The notes beneath the pieces were generated by a model. That model ran no database searches and was not told the DNA's origin. It saw only the letters and a program-made list of their open reading frames with translations. Shown piece after piece: positions 33,412 through 42,557 of a stretch of 48,440 nt of DNA. The first letter of the stretch is position 1. The number at the start of each line of letters is the position of its first letter. The position numbers were made by a program, and so were the translations under genes. Source of the stretch: Streptomyces sp. (GTDB lineage Bacteria; Actinomycetota; Actinomycetes; Streptomycetales; Streptomycetaceae); NCBI RefSeq assembly GCF_019510245.1, contig NZ_JAEKKT010000243.1:1-48440 (forward strand). Reading direction: 5' to 3'.

Positions 33412-33954
33412 ATGGGCTCAATTCCCCTCACTCTCTGTACCGGACTCGTGGTCTGCGCCGCAGGGCTCGCCCCGGCGGCGGCCCTCGCGGCGGACGGCCA
33501 GGGCGTCACCGTGATCCCTGCTTCCCCGCCCGCCGGAGCCGTGGTGGCGCTGCGGGCGAGCGGCTGCTCCGGTACGACCGGCACCGCCGCCTCGACGGCG
33601 TTCGTCACGGACGTCCACCTGGCCGGCACCGGCGGCGACCTGACCGGCCAGGCCGAGGTCCGCTCCACGGCCGGCGCCGGTGACTACACCGTGCAGGTCA
33701 CCTGCGGCGGCTCCGCCGTCACCGGCAGCGTCACCGTCGTACGGCAGTCCCAGCCGGACGCGCCCGGCGTGGTGCCCGCCTCGCCGTTCGCGCCCGTGCA
33801 CGCGGGCGGCGGCGGCACCGCCCCGCTCGCCTCGGTGGATGCCCGCTCGGCCGGTCCGGACGCCGCGCAGGCGGTCACCGGCCTGCTCCTCGCCGCGGTC
33901 GCCGCGGTCGCCGTCGGACTGCTGAGCGCCCGCCGCCGGCACGGCTCGCACTGA
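33412..33954 (+). CDS. Small membrane-anchored surface protein next to a class F sortase
   Basis: A 180-residue exported protein: signal peptide (LTLCTGLVVCAAGLAPAAALA), an Ig-like beta domain (about 28-108) with two cysteines (ASGCSGTTG and VTCGGSAV) probably bonded, a His/Gly linker (FAPVHAGGGGTAPLA) and a C-terminal helix plus basic tail (AVTGLLLAAVAAVAVGLLSARRRHG). There is no LPxTG/LAxTG motif, so it is probably held by the helix. It precedes the class F sortase by 11 bases and likely shares its mRNA; this pairing is common in Streptomyces from memory. Function unknown. A palindrome overlaps its ribosome site. Confidence 0.8.
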   Translation: MGSIPLTLCTGLVVCAAGLAPAAALAADGQGVTVIPASPPAGAVVALRASGCSGTTGTAASTAFVTDVHLAGTGGDLTGQAEVRSTAGAGDYTVQVTCGGSAVTGSVTVVRQSQPDAPGVVPASPFAPVHAGGGGTAPLASVDARSAGPDAAQAVTGLLLAAVAAVAVGLLSARRRHGSH

Positions 33955-33965
33955 GGACGGGAGCG

Positions 33966-34652
33966 ATGTCCGACGACACCGAACGTTCCCCCGGCACCGG
34001 ACGGCTGCTGACCGGGGTGGCCTGGGCGGTCCTGCTGCTCGGGCTCTGGCTGTGGGGCCGGGGGGTGACCGAGATACCCGACGGCATGGCAGGGCCCACC
34101 ACGGGTGACGTGGCCGCCGTCGGCCGTCCTCCTTCGGACCCCGAACTCCCGCCCGCAGCCAAACCGTTGACCTCGTCCGCGCCCGAGCGCGTCGACATAC
34201 CGGACCTGGGCGTGCAGGCCCCCGTGGTCGCCCGCGGCCTCGACGGGGACGGCGGGGTCGACCCGCCCCCCTTCGACCAGCCCGACGTGGTCGGCTGGTA
34301 CGGCTCCGGGACCGACCCCGGCGCGGCCGGCACCGCGGTCCTGGTCGGGCACGTCGACACCGAGACCCGGCCCGCCGTCTTCTACAAGATCAGCGCGATG
34401 CGCCCCGGCGAGACGATCCGCGTGGTCCGCGCCGACAACACGGTCGCCGAGTTCACCGTCGACGACGTCCGGGTCCTGCCCCGCGACCACTTCGACGCCC
34501 AACAGGCCTACGGCCCGCGCGAGTCGGGACGCGCCGAACTCCGCCTGATCACCTGCGGCGGCACCTTCGACCGGACGACGCACAGCTACACGGCGAACGT
34601 GGTGGTCTCGGCGTACCTGACGGGCACCGGTCCGCAGAACGCGCGGCGGTGA
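33966..34652 (+). CDS. Class F sortase
   Basis: A 228-residue protein with one N-terminal membrane helix (LLTGVAWAVLLLGLWLWGRG), a Pro-rich stem and a sortase barrel starting at PERVDIPDLGVQAPVV. The catalytic residues are visible: His in VLVGHVDTETRPAVFY, Cys in LRLITCGGTFDRTTHSY and Arg just after it. The TCGGxFDRTTxSYxxNVVV ending is typical of class F enzymes of actinobacteria, whose substrates are poorly known. ATG 33966 has GGGAGC close upstream. It is co-directional with the small anchored protein before it and the LANTG protein after it. Confidence 0.9.
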   Translation: MSDDTERSPGTGRLLTGVAWAVLLLGLWLWGRGVTEIPDGMAGPTTGDVAAVGRPPSDPELPPAAKPLTSSAPERVDIPDLGVQAPVVARGLDGDGGVDPPPFDQPDVVGWYGSGTDPGAAGTAVLVGHVDTETRPAVFYKISAMRPGETIRVVRADNTVAEFTVDDVRVLPRDHFDAQQAYGPRESGRAELRLITCGGTFDRTTHSYTANVVVSAYLTGTGPQNARR

Positions 34653-34736
34653 CGCGAACTCCCGGACAACCCTTGGCGTCCCCGGGGTGTCTGAAGGGTG
34701 GCGGGGCGAGAGGCGTCCCGTGGGGAGGGGCACGGA

Positions 34737-36302
34737 ATGACCAACCGTCAGCGCAAGGTGGGGGCGGTGCTGGCCGCCTTCGCGGCCGCCGTCGCCGCAT
34801 GGCTGCCCACCACGTCCGCACAGGCCGCGGACGGGCCGGTGGTGCACATCTTCGTGGTGAACGACGACATCGGGGTGCCGGTACCGACCCAGGATCCGCC
34901 GCAGATCAGCTGGGGCCTGGACAACGACGGGCCGGGCGCCGCGAAGGGCGTCACGATCAAGCTCGACTTCAGCCAGGTCAAGGACTGGGTCACCGTCAAC
35001 GGGAAGACGGTCGACACCTACACGGCGCCCGCGCTCGGCGACCTCCACGAGGGCGACAACGGAGGCGGCTTCGTGGACCTGCGGGCGAAGGACGGCACCC
35101 CGCTGGGCACCAAGGGCACGGTGACCCTCAGCGGCACCTCGTCGAACGGCACCGTGGTCTCCAAGACCGTCGAAGTGACCGCGGGCGACGTGGAGCTGAA
35201 GGTCAACAAGCTCGCCGACCGCAAGGGAGACAAGCCCGGTTCCACCATCGAGTCCCCGCTCACCATCAGCAACACCGGCTCCCTGCCCGCCCACGGCGTC
35301 CAGCTGCAGGTGCTCACCACCCCCGGCCTCTCCTACGCGGACAGGTTCTCCAACTGCTCCTACTCCACGGCCTCCGGTGACTTGTACGGCACCACCCAGC
35401 AGGCGTTGTGCACCTTCGACACGACCGTCGAGCCGGGCAAGAGCTACCGGCTGGACCAGCCGCTCAAGCTGGACGTGAGCAAGCAGGCGCTGTACGAGTA
35501 CATCCGCCGTGAGGCCCTGCCCGTGAAGGACGCCAAGGCGCCGTCCGGAAGCGGCCCGAAGCTCTCCCTGGTGGCCGCCGGAGCCGCGGACACCGGTGGC
35601 GTGGAGCTCGGCAGGCAGTACGTCATGGTCGACAACACGGCGGACATGGCCGCGGGCGGCGACACCGCCTCGGGCGCGCCGGGCGACCTGGTGCACGTGG
35701 ACCTCACGCTGAGCAACGAGGGCCCCGCCCGGATGGCCAACGACGTCGGCGACGACCAGCCCGCGCTGGTGTTCACCGTCCCCACCGGCGCCAAGGCCGT
35801 GGAGATCCCCGACCGGTGCCGGGTGTGGGACCCCGAGGCCCAGTCCAGCACGGGGGAGCGGACGCCTGGCGCCCCGCAGTACGTCTGCTTCCCGCAGCCG
35901 AACTATTTCGAGGTCGGGGACACCCGTACCTTCCACTTCGGCCTGGAGATCCGCAAGGACGCGAAGACCACCACCGGCGAGGTCCGGGCGACGACGACGT
36001 ACGACACCCCCCTGGAGTTCGACCACAACCCCGCCAACAACACCGCGCCCGTCACCGTCAAGGTCGAGGGCGACGACAACGGTGCCACCACCTCGCCCTC
36101 CGCGTCCGCCACCACCCCGGGCACCGGCGGCAAGGCCGGCGGCAACGACGTCACCCCCCAGACGGTCGCCGACACGGCCGGGGACGGCTCCCTCGCCAAC
36201 ACGGGCAGCAGCAGCGTGCTGCCCGTCGCCGCCGCGGTGGGCGCGGGCGCGCTGCTGCTCGGTGGCGGTCTGGTGTTCGTCGTCAGGCGCCGCAAGGCCT
36301 GA
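34737..36302 (+). CDS. Large LANTG surface protein with beta-sandwich domains
   Basis: A 521-residue exported protein from ATG 34737 (GGAGG about eight bases upstream). Signal peptide: KVGAVLAAFAAAVAAWLPTTSAQA. Several Ig/DUF11-like beta domains follow (WGLDNDGPGAAKGVTIKLDF, SNTGSLPAHGVQLQVLTTPG, VDLTLSNEGPARMANDVGDD), then a Ser/Thr/Gly spacer and the sorting signal LANTG beginning at residue 486, with a hydrophobic helix and RRRKA at the end. The repeated comparison of DNDGPG, NTGSLP and NEGPAR motifs suggests serial copies of one fold, used as a stalk or adhesive surface. LAxTG suits the class E sortase; the class F enzyme immediately upstream is an alternative partner. Confidence 0.85.
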   Translation: MTNRQRKVGAVLAAFAAAVAAWLPTTSAQAADGPVVHIFVVNDDIGVPVPTQDPPQISWGLDNDGPGAAKGVTIKLDFSQVKDWVTVNGKTVDTYTAPALGDLHEGDNGGGFVDLRAKDGTPLGTKGTVTLSGTSSNGTVVSKTVEVTAGDVELKVNKLADRKGDKPGSTIESPLTISNTGSLPAHGVQLQVLTTPGLSYADRFSNCSYSTASGDLYGTTQQALCTFDTTVEPGKSYRLDQPLKLDVSKQALYEYIRREALPVKDAKAPSGSGPKLSLVAAGAADTGGVELGRQYVMVDNTADMAAGGDTASGAPGDLVHVDLTLSNEGPARMANDVGDDQPALVFTVPTGAKAVEIPDRCRVWDPEAQSSTGERTPGAPQYVCFPQPNYFEVGDTRTFHFGLEIRKDAKTTTGEVRATTTYDTPLEFDHNPANNTAPVTVKVEGDDNGATTSPSASATTPGTGGKAGGNDVTPQTVADTAGDGSLANTGSSSVLPVAAAVGAGALLLGGGLVFVVRRRKA

Positions 36303-36631
36303 CCGCCGGCTCGGCCGCAACTCGCCCCACCTGTCGCCCGGTCGACGGCCCGCTCCCCTGAGACCGCCGACCGGGCCGGTCCTCGACCGCGCGCGCTCGG
36401 GCTGCGGAAGTGACCCGGCGGCTGGCGCGGGAGGCTGGGAAGGGCGGGCCGGTGTCCGGGCCGCCCGCAAGCGACTCTAGAGGGCAACGGGCGCCCCGGC
36501 CCAGGTTCGCGCTCGCCAAGTCCGTTGACAGCGGCTGTAACAGCTCACCGACAAGGTTGGGCGATCTCGTGGCGAGTGCGGTGGGTATGTCACGATTGGG
36601 CTCTGGCCAGGTGCACCCAGGGGGGAATTGG
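36303..36631. other. Spacer and probable promoter of the GH6 gene
   Basis: No gene is seen. 36447-36470 holds a GGCGGGCC...GGGCCGCC inverted repeat that may end the surface-protein transcript. Further on, TTGACAGCGGCTGTAACAGC at 36526-36545 includes a consensus -35 (TTGACA) and is the best promoter candidate; the remaining stretch up to the start is a leader with GGGGGGA just before ATG 36632. Confidence 0.4.
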
Positions 36632-37660
36632 ATGTACGACAGCAGGGGGGCCCGCTCGGCGGCCCGGGCCGGGGCGGTGGGGGCGGCGCTGCTGCTCGCC
36701 GGCTGCTCCTCGGGCGGCGGCTCGGGCGGGGACGGGCCGGCCGCGAGTCCGCAGGCGGTGATCACCCAACAGCCCAAGGAGGCCGACCCGTTCTGGGTGA
36801 ACCCCGACTCCAACGCGGCCCGCCAGGTGAAGGCCTACGCGCGGGCCGGCAAGGACGGCGACGCCGAGCAGATCCGCAAGATAGCGGCACAGCCGACCGG
36901 CGAGTGGATCGGCCCGGAGAACCCGGAGCAGGAGGCGCGCGGCTTCACCGAGGCCGCCCAGAAGTCCGACCGCACGGCCCTCCTGGTCCTCTACGACATC
37001 CCGCACCGCGACTGCGGCCAGTACAGCCAGGGCGGCGCGGCCGACGGCGACGCGTACCGGGCGTGGATCGACGGGGTCGCCCGGGGGATCCAGGACCGTC
37101 CCGCCACGATCGTCCTGGAACCGGACGCGGTACTGCACCTCGTGGACGGCTGCACCCCGGCCCGATTCGCCGAGGAACGCTACGACCTACTGCGCGGCGC
37201 GATCACGAAACTCAAGTCCCTGAAGAACACCAAGGTCTACCTGGACGCGGGCAACGCCGGCTGGGGCCGCCCCGACCAGATCTACCAGCCCCTCCAGCAG
37301 GCGGGCGTCGCCCAGGCGGACGGCTTCGCCGTCAACGTCTCCAACTTCTACTCCACCCAGGACTCCATCACCTACGGCAAGCAGCTGTCGGCGAAGGTCG
37401 GCAACAAACACTTCGTCATCGACACCAGCAGAAACGGCAACGGCCCGTACGCGGGCGGCGATCCGGAGGAGCGGTGGTGCAACCCGCCGGGCCGGGCCCT
37501 TGGGGAGACCCCGACGACGAAGACGGCCGACCCGCTGGTCGACGCCTACCTGTGGGTCAAACGCCCGGGGGAGTCGGACGGCACGTGCAAGGGGGGCCCG
37601 CAGGCGGGTAATTGGTGGCCGGCCTACGCCTTGAAACTGGCACAGGGATCACAGACCTAG
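36632..37660 (+). CDS. cslZ: GH6 endoglucanase-like lipoprotein of the CslA/GlxA locus
   Basis: A 342-residue lipoprotein from ATG 36632 (GGGGGGA six bases upstream), with lipobox LLLAGC. The GH6 signatures are clear: LVLYDIPHRDCGQYSQGG, then IVLEPDAVL with the proton-donor Asp, and the late segments VNVSNFYST, FVIDTSRNGNGP and WCNPPGRALG. GH6 enzymes cleave beta-1,4-glucan with inversion. It is convergent with glxA, the arrangement of cslZ (SCO2838) beside glxA-cslA in S. coelicolor, where it is thought to process the tip glycan made by CslA. The symbol is assigned from synteny plus family. Confidence 0.88.
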   Translation: MYDSRGARSAARAGAVGAALLLAGCSSGGGSGGDGPAASPQAVITQQPKEADPFWVNPDSNAARQVKAYARAGKDGDAEQIRKIAAQPTGEWIGPENPEQEARGFTEAAQKSDRTALLVLYDIPHRDCGQYSQGGAADGDAYRAWIDGVARGIQDRPATIVLEPDAVLHLVDGCTPARFAEERYDLLRGAITKLKSLKNTKVYLDAGNAGWGRPDQIYQPLQQAGVAQADGFAVNVSNFYSTQDSITYGKQLSAKVGNKHFVIDTSRNGNGPYAGGDPEERWCNPPGRALGETPTTKTADPLVDAYLWVKRPGESDGTCKGGPQAGNWWPAYALKLAQGSQT

Positions 37661-37793
37661 GGGCGCTGGGGGTACCCCCGGCCGAAGGCTGGGGGAGGAA
37701 CCGCGCGACGAGCCCGAACCGGCCCGCGGGTGACCACTGCCCGGTTCGGCACCGCCGGATGCCGCCGCTGCGGCTGAGCGCCGTCGCGGCGGG
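37660..37793. repeat. Composite interspersed repeat, copy B
   Basis: Two repeat modules in series. 37660-37722 (GGGGCGCTGGGGG... GGAACCGCGCGACGAGCCC) matches, in reverse complement, 46394-46461, but carries an inserted hairpin GGTACCCCCGGCC/GGCTGGGGGAG. 37722-37793 matches copy A at 30731-30801. The combination is a dispersed non-coding element between cslZ and glxA. Confidence 0.65.
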
Positions 37794-37830
37794 AGGAATA
37801 CGGGGGCGAGCAGCCGACCCACGGGCGCGG

Positions 37831-37855
37831 GGCGGAGCCGATGTGCGGCTCCGCC
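37831..37855. terminator. Hairpin between convergent cslZ and glxA
   Basis: GGCGGAGCC at 37831-37839 pairs perfectly with GGCTCCGCC at 37847-37855 around a 7-base loop, with more GC pairing outside. Likely bidirectional terminator. Confidence 0.7.
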
Positions 37856-37912
37856 GCGCGGGCGCGACCAGCCGCAGCGCTCCCGCGCCCGAAGTCCCGT
37901 CCCGCGGGAGCG

Positions 37913-39847
37913 CTACGGCACCTTCACCCACTGCGCCTTGCTCGGCGTCCCCTGATCGTCGTCCACGAAAAGCATGTACCACCCCGAAGGAACCAGGTTC
38001 CGGTTCCCCGGCACCGTCACAGTGATCCGATTCCCCGACGTCGTGAAGTCCAGGGCGACCGACCGCTGGTCCACATCCGTCACATGGGTGGTCGCACTCG
38101 GCCGGACAAGCCGCACCTTCCTGATGGCCGACGCCTGCCGCGACGTGAACGTCCCCGACCCACCCCGCGCGATCGTCTGCGGCCCCCCGCTCAGCGACGG
38201 CCGTGAGTCCCGGTACAGGTACGGCGGCGTGTAGATCTCGATCCGCTGCTCGAAGACCCCCGGCTTGGTGTTCGCCTTGTCCGCGAACAACGGGTTGGAG
38301 CCGAAGAACATGACCCGGCCGTCGGGCAGCAGGATCGACCCGGAGTGGTAGTCACGGCCCACGAGCGGGTCGGCCACCCTCCGGAAGGAGTTCGTGGCGG
38401 TGTCGTAGATCCGCGCCTGTTTGATGTCGGAGGCGCCGCGCCCCCGGTAGTCCTCGGAGCCGCCCGAGACCAGCACGCTGTCGTCCGGCAGGACCGAGAC
38501 CTGCGGGTACCGCGTCCCCTTCTCCAGCGCGGGGCCGTCGACGAACTTCGGGTTCGGGTCCTTCAGGTCGATCAGCCGCGTCTTCCTCGTGGACAGCGCG
38601 GACTCGCCGACCCCGCCGCCCCCGACCACCATGTACTTCTCGTCCTGCGCCGGAGGCAGCAGCACCGTCCCGGAGGTCTCCAGCATGTTCGGGTCGCTGA
38701 GCCCGGACAGTTTCGTGAACCGGTTGGTGCCGACGTCCCAGATCCCGGGGTCACGCCCGACGTCGTCCGGCCCGTATCCCGCGTTGGAGCCCGAGTAGAA
38801 GAGCTTGCCGTTCTGCAGCAGGAACAGCGCGGGATAGGTCGGGAACTGGCGCTTGTACTTCGTGTACGTCCAGGTCCTCGTCGCCGGGTCGAAGACCTCG
38901 TTCTTGCCGGGCACCAGCTGCCCGATGTCGTCGAGCCCCGAGACGCTCAGCACCTTGCCGTCCGACAGCGTCGTGAGCGTCGGGTACCAGCGTGCCTCGT
39001 TCATCGGGTCGACCTTGATGTACTTCTCGGCGACCGGATCGAATTCGTAGGCGTTCTTGATGCCCTCGAAGTCCCGTTTGTCCATTCCGAGTTTGTTGGC
39101 GATGCCGTAGGTGTTGCGGGCGTCGGCGCCGGTCAGTCCCTGGATGCGGTAGTTGTCCTGGGTGCCGGTCTCGTACCTGGTGCCCTGCTCGGACGCCTCC
39201 ACGACGACGCGGGCGTAACCGGGGTTGTTGCGCAGGTACCTGCCGGCCTTGTCGAAGATCTTCGTCGCGCGCGGGATCAGCGCCGAGTCGTCGGAGACGA
39301 ACGTCCTGCCGTTCTGCTTGCCGGTGAACCGGGTGCCCTTGGGCAGGGTCATCGGTTTGTCCGGGTTCTCGTTGTAGAGGATCATGACGCCGCCGGCCTT
39401 CTTGACGTCGCCCTTGAGCTTCTCGTACCGCTTGGTGCCGCCGGCGATCAGGATGTTGCCGTCGGCGAGCTGGGTGTGGCCGGTGCAGAACAGGTCGGCC
39501 GGGGTGGGCACCTTCTTGATCGTGCCCTTGACCGGGTCCCAGACCCGGCTGTCGTAGATCTTCGCGTCGAAGTTGTCCTGGTTGTTGCCCGAGCCCGCGA
39601 CGAGCAGCACCTTCCCGGTGTGCAGGAGCACCGCGTGGATGGTGTCCTGGCGGTACTCCTTCGGGAACTCGATGATGTCCCAGTGGCCGTTCACGGCCTT
39701 GTACTCCGGTCTGTTGATCTTGTACTGGTGGTACCGCTCGGTCCCGAAGCGGTACAGCCACGGCCCGTTCATCCCGGCCAGGGCGAGAACGACCACGGTA
39801 CTGATCGCGAGCCGGCGGGCCCGGCGACGGCCGGCGCTCTCGTTCAT
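37913..39847 (-). CDS. glxA: GlxA mononuclear copper-radical oxidase
   Basis: A 644-residue membrane-anchored oxidase with an N-terminal signal-anchor (RRARRLAISTVVVLALAGMNGPWL) and kelch-type propeller. The galactose-oxidase active-site features are present: Cys121 in LFCTGHTQL (partner of the Tyr-Cys cross-link), Tyr288 in ARWYPTLTTLSDGKV, Tyr500-His501 in GRDYHSGSILLPDGRVM and His588 in SATTHVTDVDQR, plus the C-terminal Ig-like domain (IRKVRLVRPS... SGWYMLFVDDDQG). GlxA oxidises the glycan made by CslA at hyphal tips and is needed for its deposition and for morphology in Streptomyces. Its ATG overlaps the cslA stop as ATGA, so the two are coupled. Confidence 0.95.
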   Translation of the reverse strand: MNESAGRRRARRLAISTVVVLALAGMNGPWLYRFGTERYHQYKINRPEYKAVNGHWDIIEFPKEYRQDTIHAVLLHTGKVLLVAGSGNNQDNFDAKIYDSRVWDPVKGTIKKVPTPADLFCTGHTQLADGNILIAGGTKRYEKLKGDVKKAGGVMILYNENPDKPMTLPKGTRFTGKQNGRTFVSDDSALIPRATKIFDKAGRYLRNNPGYARVVVEASEQGTRYETGTQDNYRIQGLTGADARNTYGIANKLGMDKRDFEGIKNAYEFDPVAEKYIKVDPMNEARWYPTLTTLSDGKVLSVSGLDDIGQLVPGKNEVFDPATRTWTYTKYKRQFPTYPALFLLQNGKLFYSGSNAGYGPDDVGRDPGIWDVGTNRFTKLSGLSDPNMLETSGTVLLPPAQDEKYMVVGGGGVGESALSTRKTRLIDLKDPNPKFVDGPALEKGTRYPQVSVLPDDSVLVSGGSEDYRGRGASDIKQARIYDTATNSFRRVADPLVGRDYHSGSILLPDGRVMFFGSNPLFADKANTKPGVFEQRIEIYTPPYLYRDSRPSLSGGPQTIARGGSGTFTSRQASAIRKVRLVRPSATTHVTDVDQRSVALDFTTSGNRITVTVPGNRNLVPSGWYMLFVDDDQGTPSKAQWVKVP

Positions 39848-41826
39848 TCCTCACGACCTCCGAGTCCGCCGCGGCCTCCCAGCGCGCCCGGTCCGCCGAG
39901 CGCGATCCGCAGGGTCTGTTCCACGGGGGTGCCGGTGGGCGGCGTCCAGGTCGGCCGCTGCTGCGGCGCGTGTCCCGCGGGCAGGTATCCGGCCGGCACC
40001 GCGTCCTCCGGTTCGGCCACCGCCCCGGGTGCCCTGCGTTCCTTGCGCAGGGTGTACCGCCAGGCGAAGATCGGCGCGGCCGTGATCAGCAGCGCCAGCG
40101 TGGCCCAGGTGAGCATCGCGGGCTGTGCGTGGCCCTCGACGAAGCCGGCGGCGAGCGAGCCGCCGAAGACCAGGATGAAGAACCAGTGGATGCGGAAGGT
40201 CCCGAAGAGGGTGTCGGGGCTCGCCGACTCGCCCTTCGGGGTGACCACGAACCGGCTCTTGCGGCGCAGCACGGCGTCCATGAGCGAACGGGCGTAGACG
40301 GGTGCGGAGAGAGCCGACATCACCATGCCGGCGACGCCGCCGGAGCCCTCCGGCTCGTGCGGGGAGACGTTGTGCCGGCGGTTCCAGACGTAGAGGCCGA
40401 TCTGGAGCGCGGAGGCGTTGCCGTAGAGCATCAGCCACACGGCGGGGTCGATGTTCACGCCCGAGGCGCCCAGGCCCAGGAACAGCGCGCAGCTCAGCGC
40501 CGCCAGGATCCAGTTGAGGGCCGACATCGGGTAGAAGATGATCATCATGGTGTAGTTGAAGAGCTTGCCGGGACCCAGGCTGAACAGGCCCTTCCAGTAC
40601 TGCTTGAGGATCGTCTCGTACGTGCCCCGGGACCAGCGGAGCTGCTGGGTGAAGAAGTCGGTCCAGGCGTTCGGGCCCTCGCCGACCGCGAGCACGTCCG
40701 GGGTGTAGACCGAGCGCCACTTGCGGCCGGTCGCCGGGTTCTTCGCGCAGTGCATCTCGAAGCCGGTGGCCATGTCCTCGGTGATGGAGTCGTACAGCCC
40801 GCCGATCTGCCGGAGCGCCGTGATCCGTACGGCGTTGGAGGTGCCGACGAACATGGGGGCGCCGTAGCGGTTGCCGGCGCGCTGGATCAGGGCGTGGAAG
40901 AGGAACTGCTGGGACTCGGCGGCCTTGGTGACGAACGTGTCGTAGTTGCCGTAGACCTGCGGGCCGATGACGAAGCCGACGTCCGGGTCGCGGAAGTAGC
41001 CCAGCATCCGCTCCAGGTAGTTGGGGAGCGGGACGTGGTCGGTGTCGACGGAGGCGAAGAAGTCGTACTCGTCGCCGTGCGCCTCCAGCCAGGCGTTGTA
41101 GTTGCCGTGCTTGGTCTTGGCGCGGTGCGGGCCCTGCGGGCGGTTCCACCGCTCGACGCCCTTGCGGGTGAAGTGGTGCACGCCCAGGCGCGCGCAGACC
41201 TCCTTCACCTCCGGGTCGTCGCCCTCGTCGAGCAGCCAGACGTGCAGCAGGCCCCGGTGGCGCAGCCGGACGGCCGCCTCCAGGGTCCGGGTGACCATGT
41301 CGAGGGGTTCCTTGCCGGGCACGAACGTGGTGATGAAGGCGACGCGGGTGCCGGTCTCCGGGACCACCGGGACCGGGTCGCGGGCGACCAGGGTGGCGTG
41401 CGCGTTGGACAGCACGTTCATGCAGCGGAAGAACTCGATCAGGCCGATCGACACCAGCATCACGATGTCGAGGTCCGGCAGGAAGTCGTACGCCGGGTAG
41501 TCCCGCTGGGTCCAGTGCTCGGGCTGCAGCAGCCAGGCCAGCAGGACCAGCGAGAGCAGCGGGGCCGCGCCCAGCATCAGCGCGGCGCGGACGCGGTGCG
41601 GTTCCTGGGAGAGCAGCGAGCGGTACTGCACGGTGTACGGCCGGGCCGGGTCGGGCTGGGTGAGGGGGCCCGCGAGCCGGCTGTAGTGCTCGTAGTCGTA
41701 TCTGGGCAGGGTCTTCTTTATGCGGCCCAGGGCGGCGGCGGTGCGGTGCGCGGGCACCCGGAGCTGCGCGGTCTGTGACGGGTCGTGTTCCTGTTCCTGC
41801 CGGGCGCCCATCGGCGTCGACGTCAT
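39844..41826 (-). CDS. cslA: CslA cellulose-synthase-like processive glycosyltransferase
   Basis: A 660-residue GT2 membrane synthase. Two N-terminal helices (ALMLGAAPLLSLVLLAWLL and LDIVMLVSIGLIEFF) precede the catalytic domain with LLDEGDD, SVDTDHVPLPNYL, SITEDMATGF (TED) and QQLRWSRGTYETI (QxxRW), then about five further helices and a Pro-rich cytoplasmic tail. It makes the apical beta-glycan of Streptomyces hyphae. ATG 41826 has GGGGGGATGA upstream; the 400-bp spacer before it is the probable promoter region. Coupled to glxA by an ATGA overlap. The gene order cslA-glxA with the convergent GH6 gene is that of SCO2836-2838. Confidence 0.95.
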   Translation of the reverse strand: MTSTPMGARQEQEHDPSQTAQLRVPAHRTAAALGRIKKTLPRYDYEHYSRLAGPLTQPDPARPYTVQYRSLLSQEPHRVRAALMLGAAPLLSLVLLAWLLQPEHWTQRDYPAYDFLPDLDIVMLVSIGLIEFFRCMNVLSNAHATLVARDPVPVVPETGTRVAFITTFVPGKEPLDMVTRTLEAAVRLRHRGLLHVWLLDEGDDPEVKEVCARLGVHHFTRKGVERWNRPQGPHRAKTKHGNYNAWLEAHGDEYDFFASVDTDHVPLPNYLERMLGYFRDPDVGFVIGPQVYGNYDTFVTKAAESQQFLFHALIQRAGNRYGAPMFVGTSNAVRITALRQIGGLYDSITEDMATGFEMHCAKNPATGRKWRSVYTPDVLAVGEGPNAWTDFFTQQLRWSRGTYETILKQYWKGLFSLGPGKLFNYTMMIIFYPMSALNWILAALSCALFLGLGASGVNIDPAVWLMLYGNASALQIGLYVWNRRHNVSPHEPEGSGGVAGMVMSALSAPVYARSLMDAVLRRKSRFVVTPKGESASPDTLFGTFRIHWFFILVFGGSLAAGFVEGHAQPAMLTWATLALLITAAPIFAWRYTLRKERRAPGAVAEPEDAVPAGYLPAGHAPQQRPTWTPPTGTPVEQTLRIALGGPGALGGRGGLGGREE

Positions 41827-42254
41827 GAGTCATCCCCCCACACGCAGATCAGCGCGTGTTTCATCGATCCCGGAGCCCGCTCGGATCCCCCTCGACCCTG
41901 CCGGGCGCGTCAATGACGGGGCACAGTCGTCCCACAGACAATGGACACGGACCGTGACCGTCCGGTTGCAGGGTGCCCCCCTCGGCACCGATTCATGACG
42001 GGGCCCCTCAACCCCGCAGATCTGGCAACCGGCTATCTACCCCCCAAGTGCCGCGAAACACCGGCACTTTGGACAACCAGGGTTCTACGGTGCTCAGCAT
42101 GATCGCAAGGGCGAAACACCGTGTTTACCGGGCATACGCGTCCATTGTGGAGCGTGTGGGGATTGTGCGGATCGGTCGTGTCGGTTGTTGACATAAAGGG
42201 GCAAGGGGTAGCAATGGTCGGCGACGTGGCCCTGCGTGACCGATGGGGTGTACG
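41827..42254. other. Spacer upstream of cslA
   Basis: About 430 bp without a supported gene. The short plus-strand frames here are not convincing. It should contain the cslA promoter (minus strand) within the first 200 bases. TTGACATAAAGGGGCAAG at 42188-42205 carries a consensus -35 hexamer on the plus strand, but no gene starts soon after it. Confidence 0.4.
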
Positions 42255-42290
42255 CCAGAAGGCCCCCCGCTGCTGCGGAGGGCCTTCTGG
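42255..42290 (-). terminator. Terminator of tRNA-Lys copy 1
   Basis: CCAGAAGGCCC (42255-42265) pairs with GGGCCTTCTGG (42280-42290), an 11-bp stem, directly downstream of the minus-strand tRNA gene. Confidence 0.8.
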
Positions 42291-42297
42291 GTGTCGG

Positions 42298-42371
42298 TGC
42301 GCCGCCAGGGACTCGAACCCCGGACCCGCTGATTAAGAGTCAGCTGCTCTAACCAACTGAGCTAGCGGCGC
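42298..42371 (-). tRNA. tRNA-Lys (anticodon CTT), copy 1
   Basis: The minus strand folds as a complete 74-nt tRNA: acceptor GCGCCGC/GCGGCGC, D arm GCTC...GAGC, anticodon stem GCTGA/TCAGC with loop CTCTTAA (anticodon CTT), T loop TTCGAGT, discriminator A. CCA is not encoded. It is identical to the copy at 48119-48192. Confidence 0.97.
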
Positions 42372-42557
42372 CTGCTGACATCGAGAACTCTACCCGACGG
42401 GCAGCCGTGCTCCCGACCATCGGCCACCGGGGCGACCCCCGTCCGCCCTCTGCCGTACATCATTCGGTCCGTCAGCATGCGCACCGGGACCTCAGTTGGG
42501 AAACTGATCAACGTGCACAGTCCCGGACATATCAACATGAAGTGTGAGGGGAATCGC

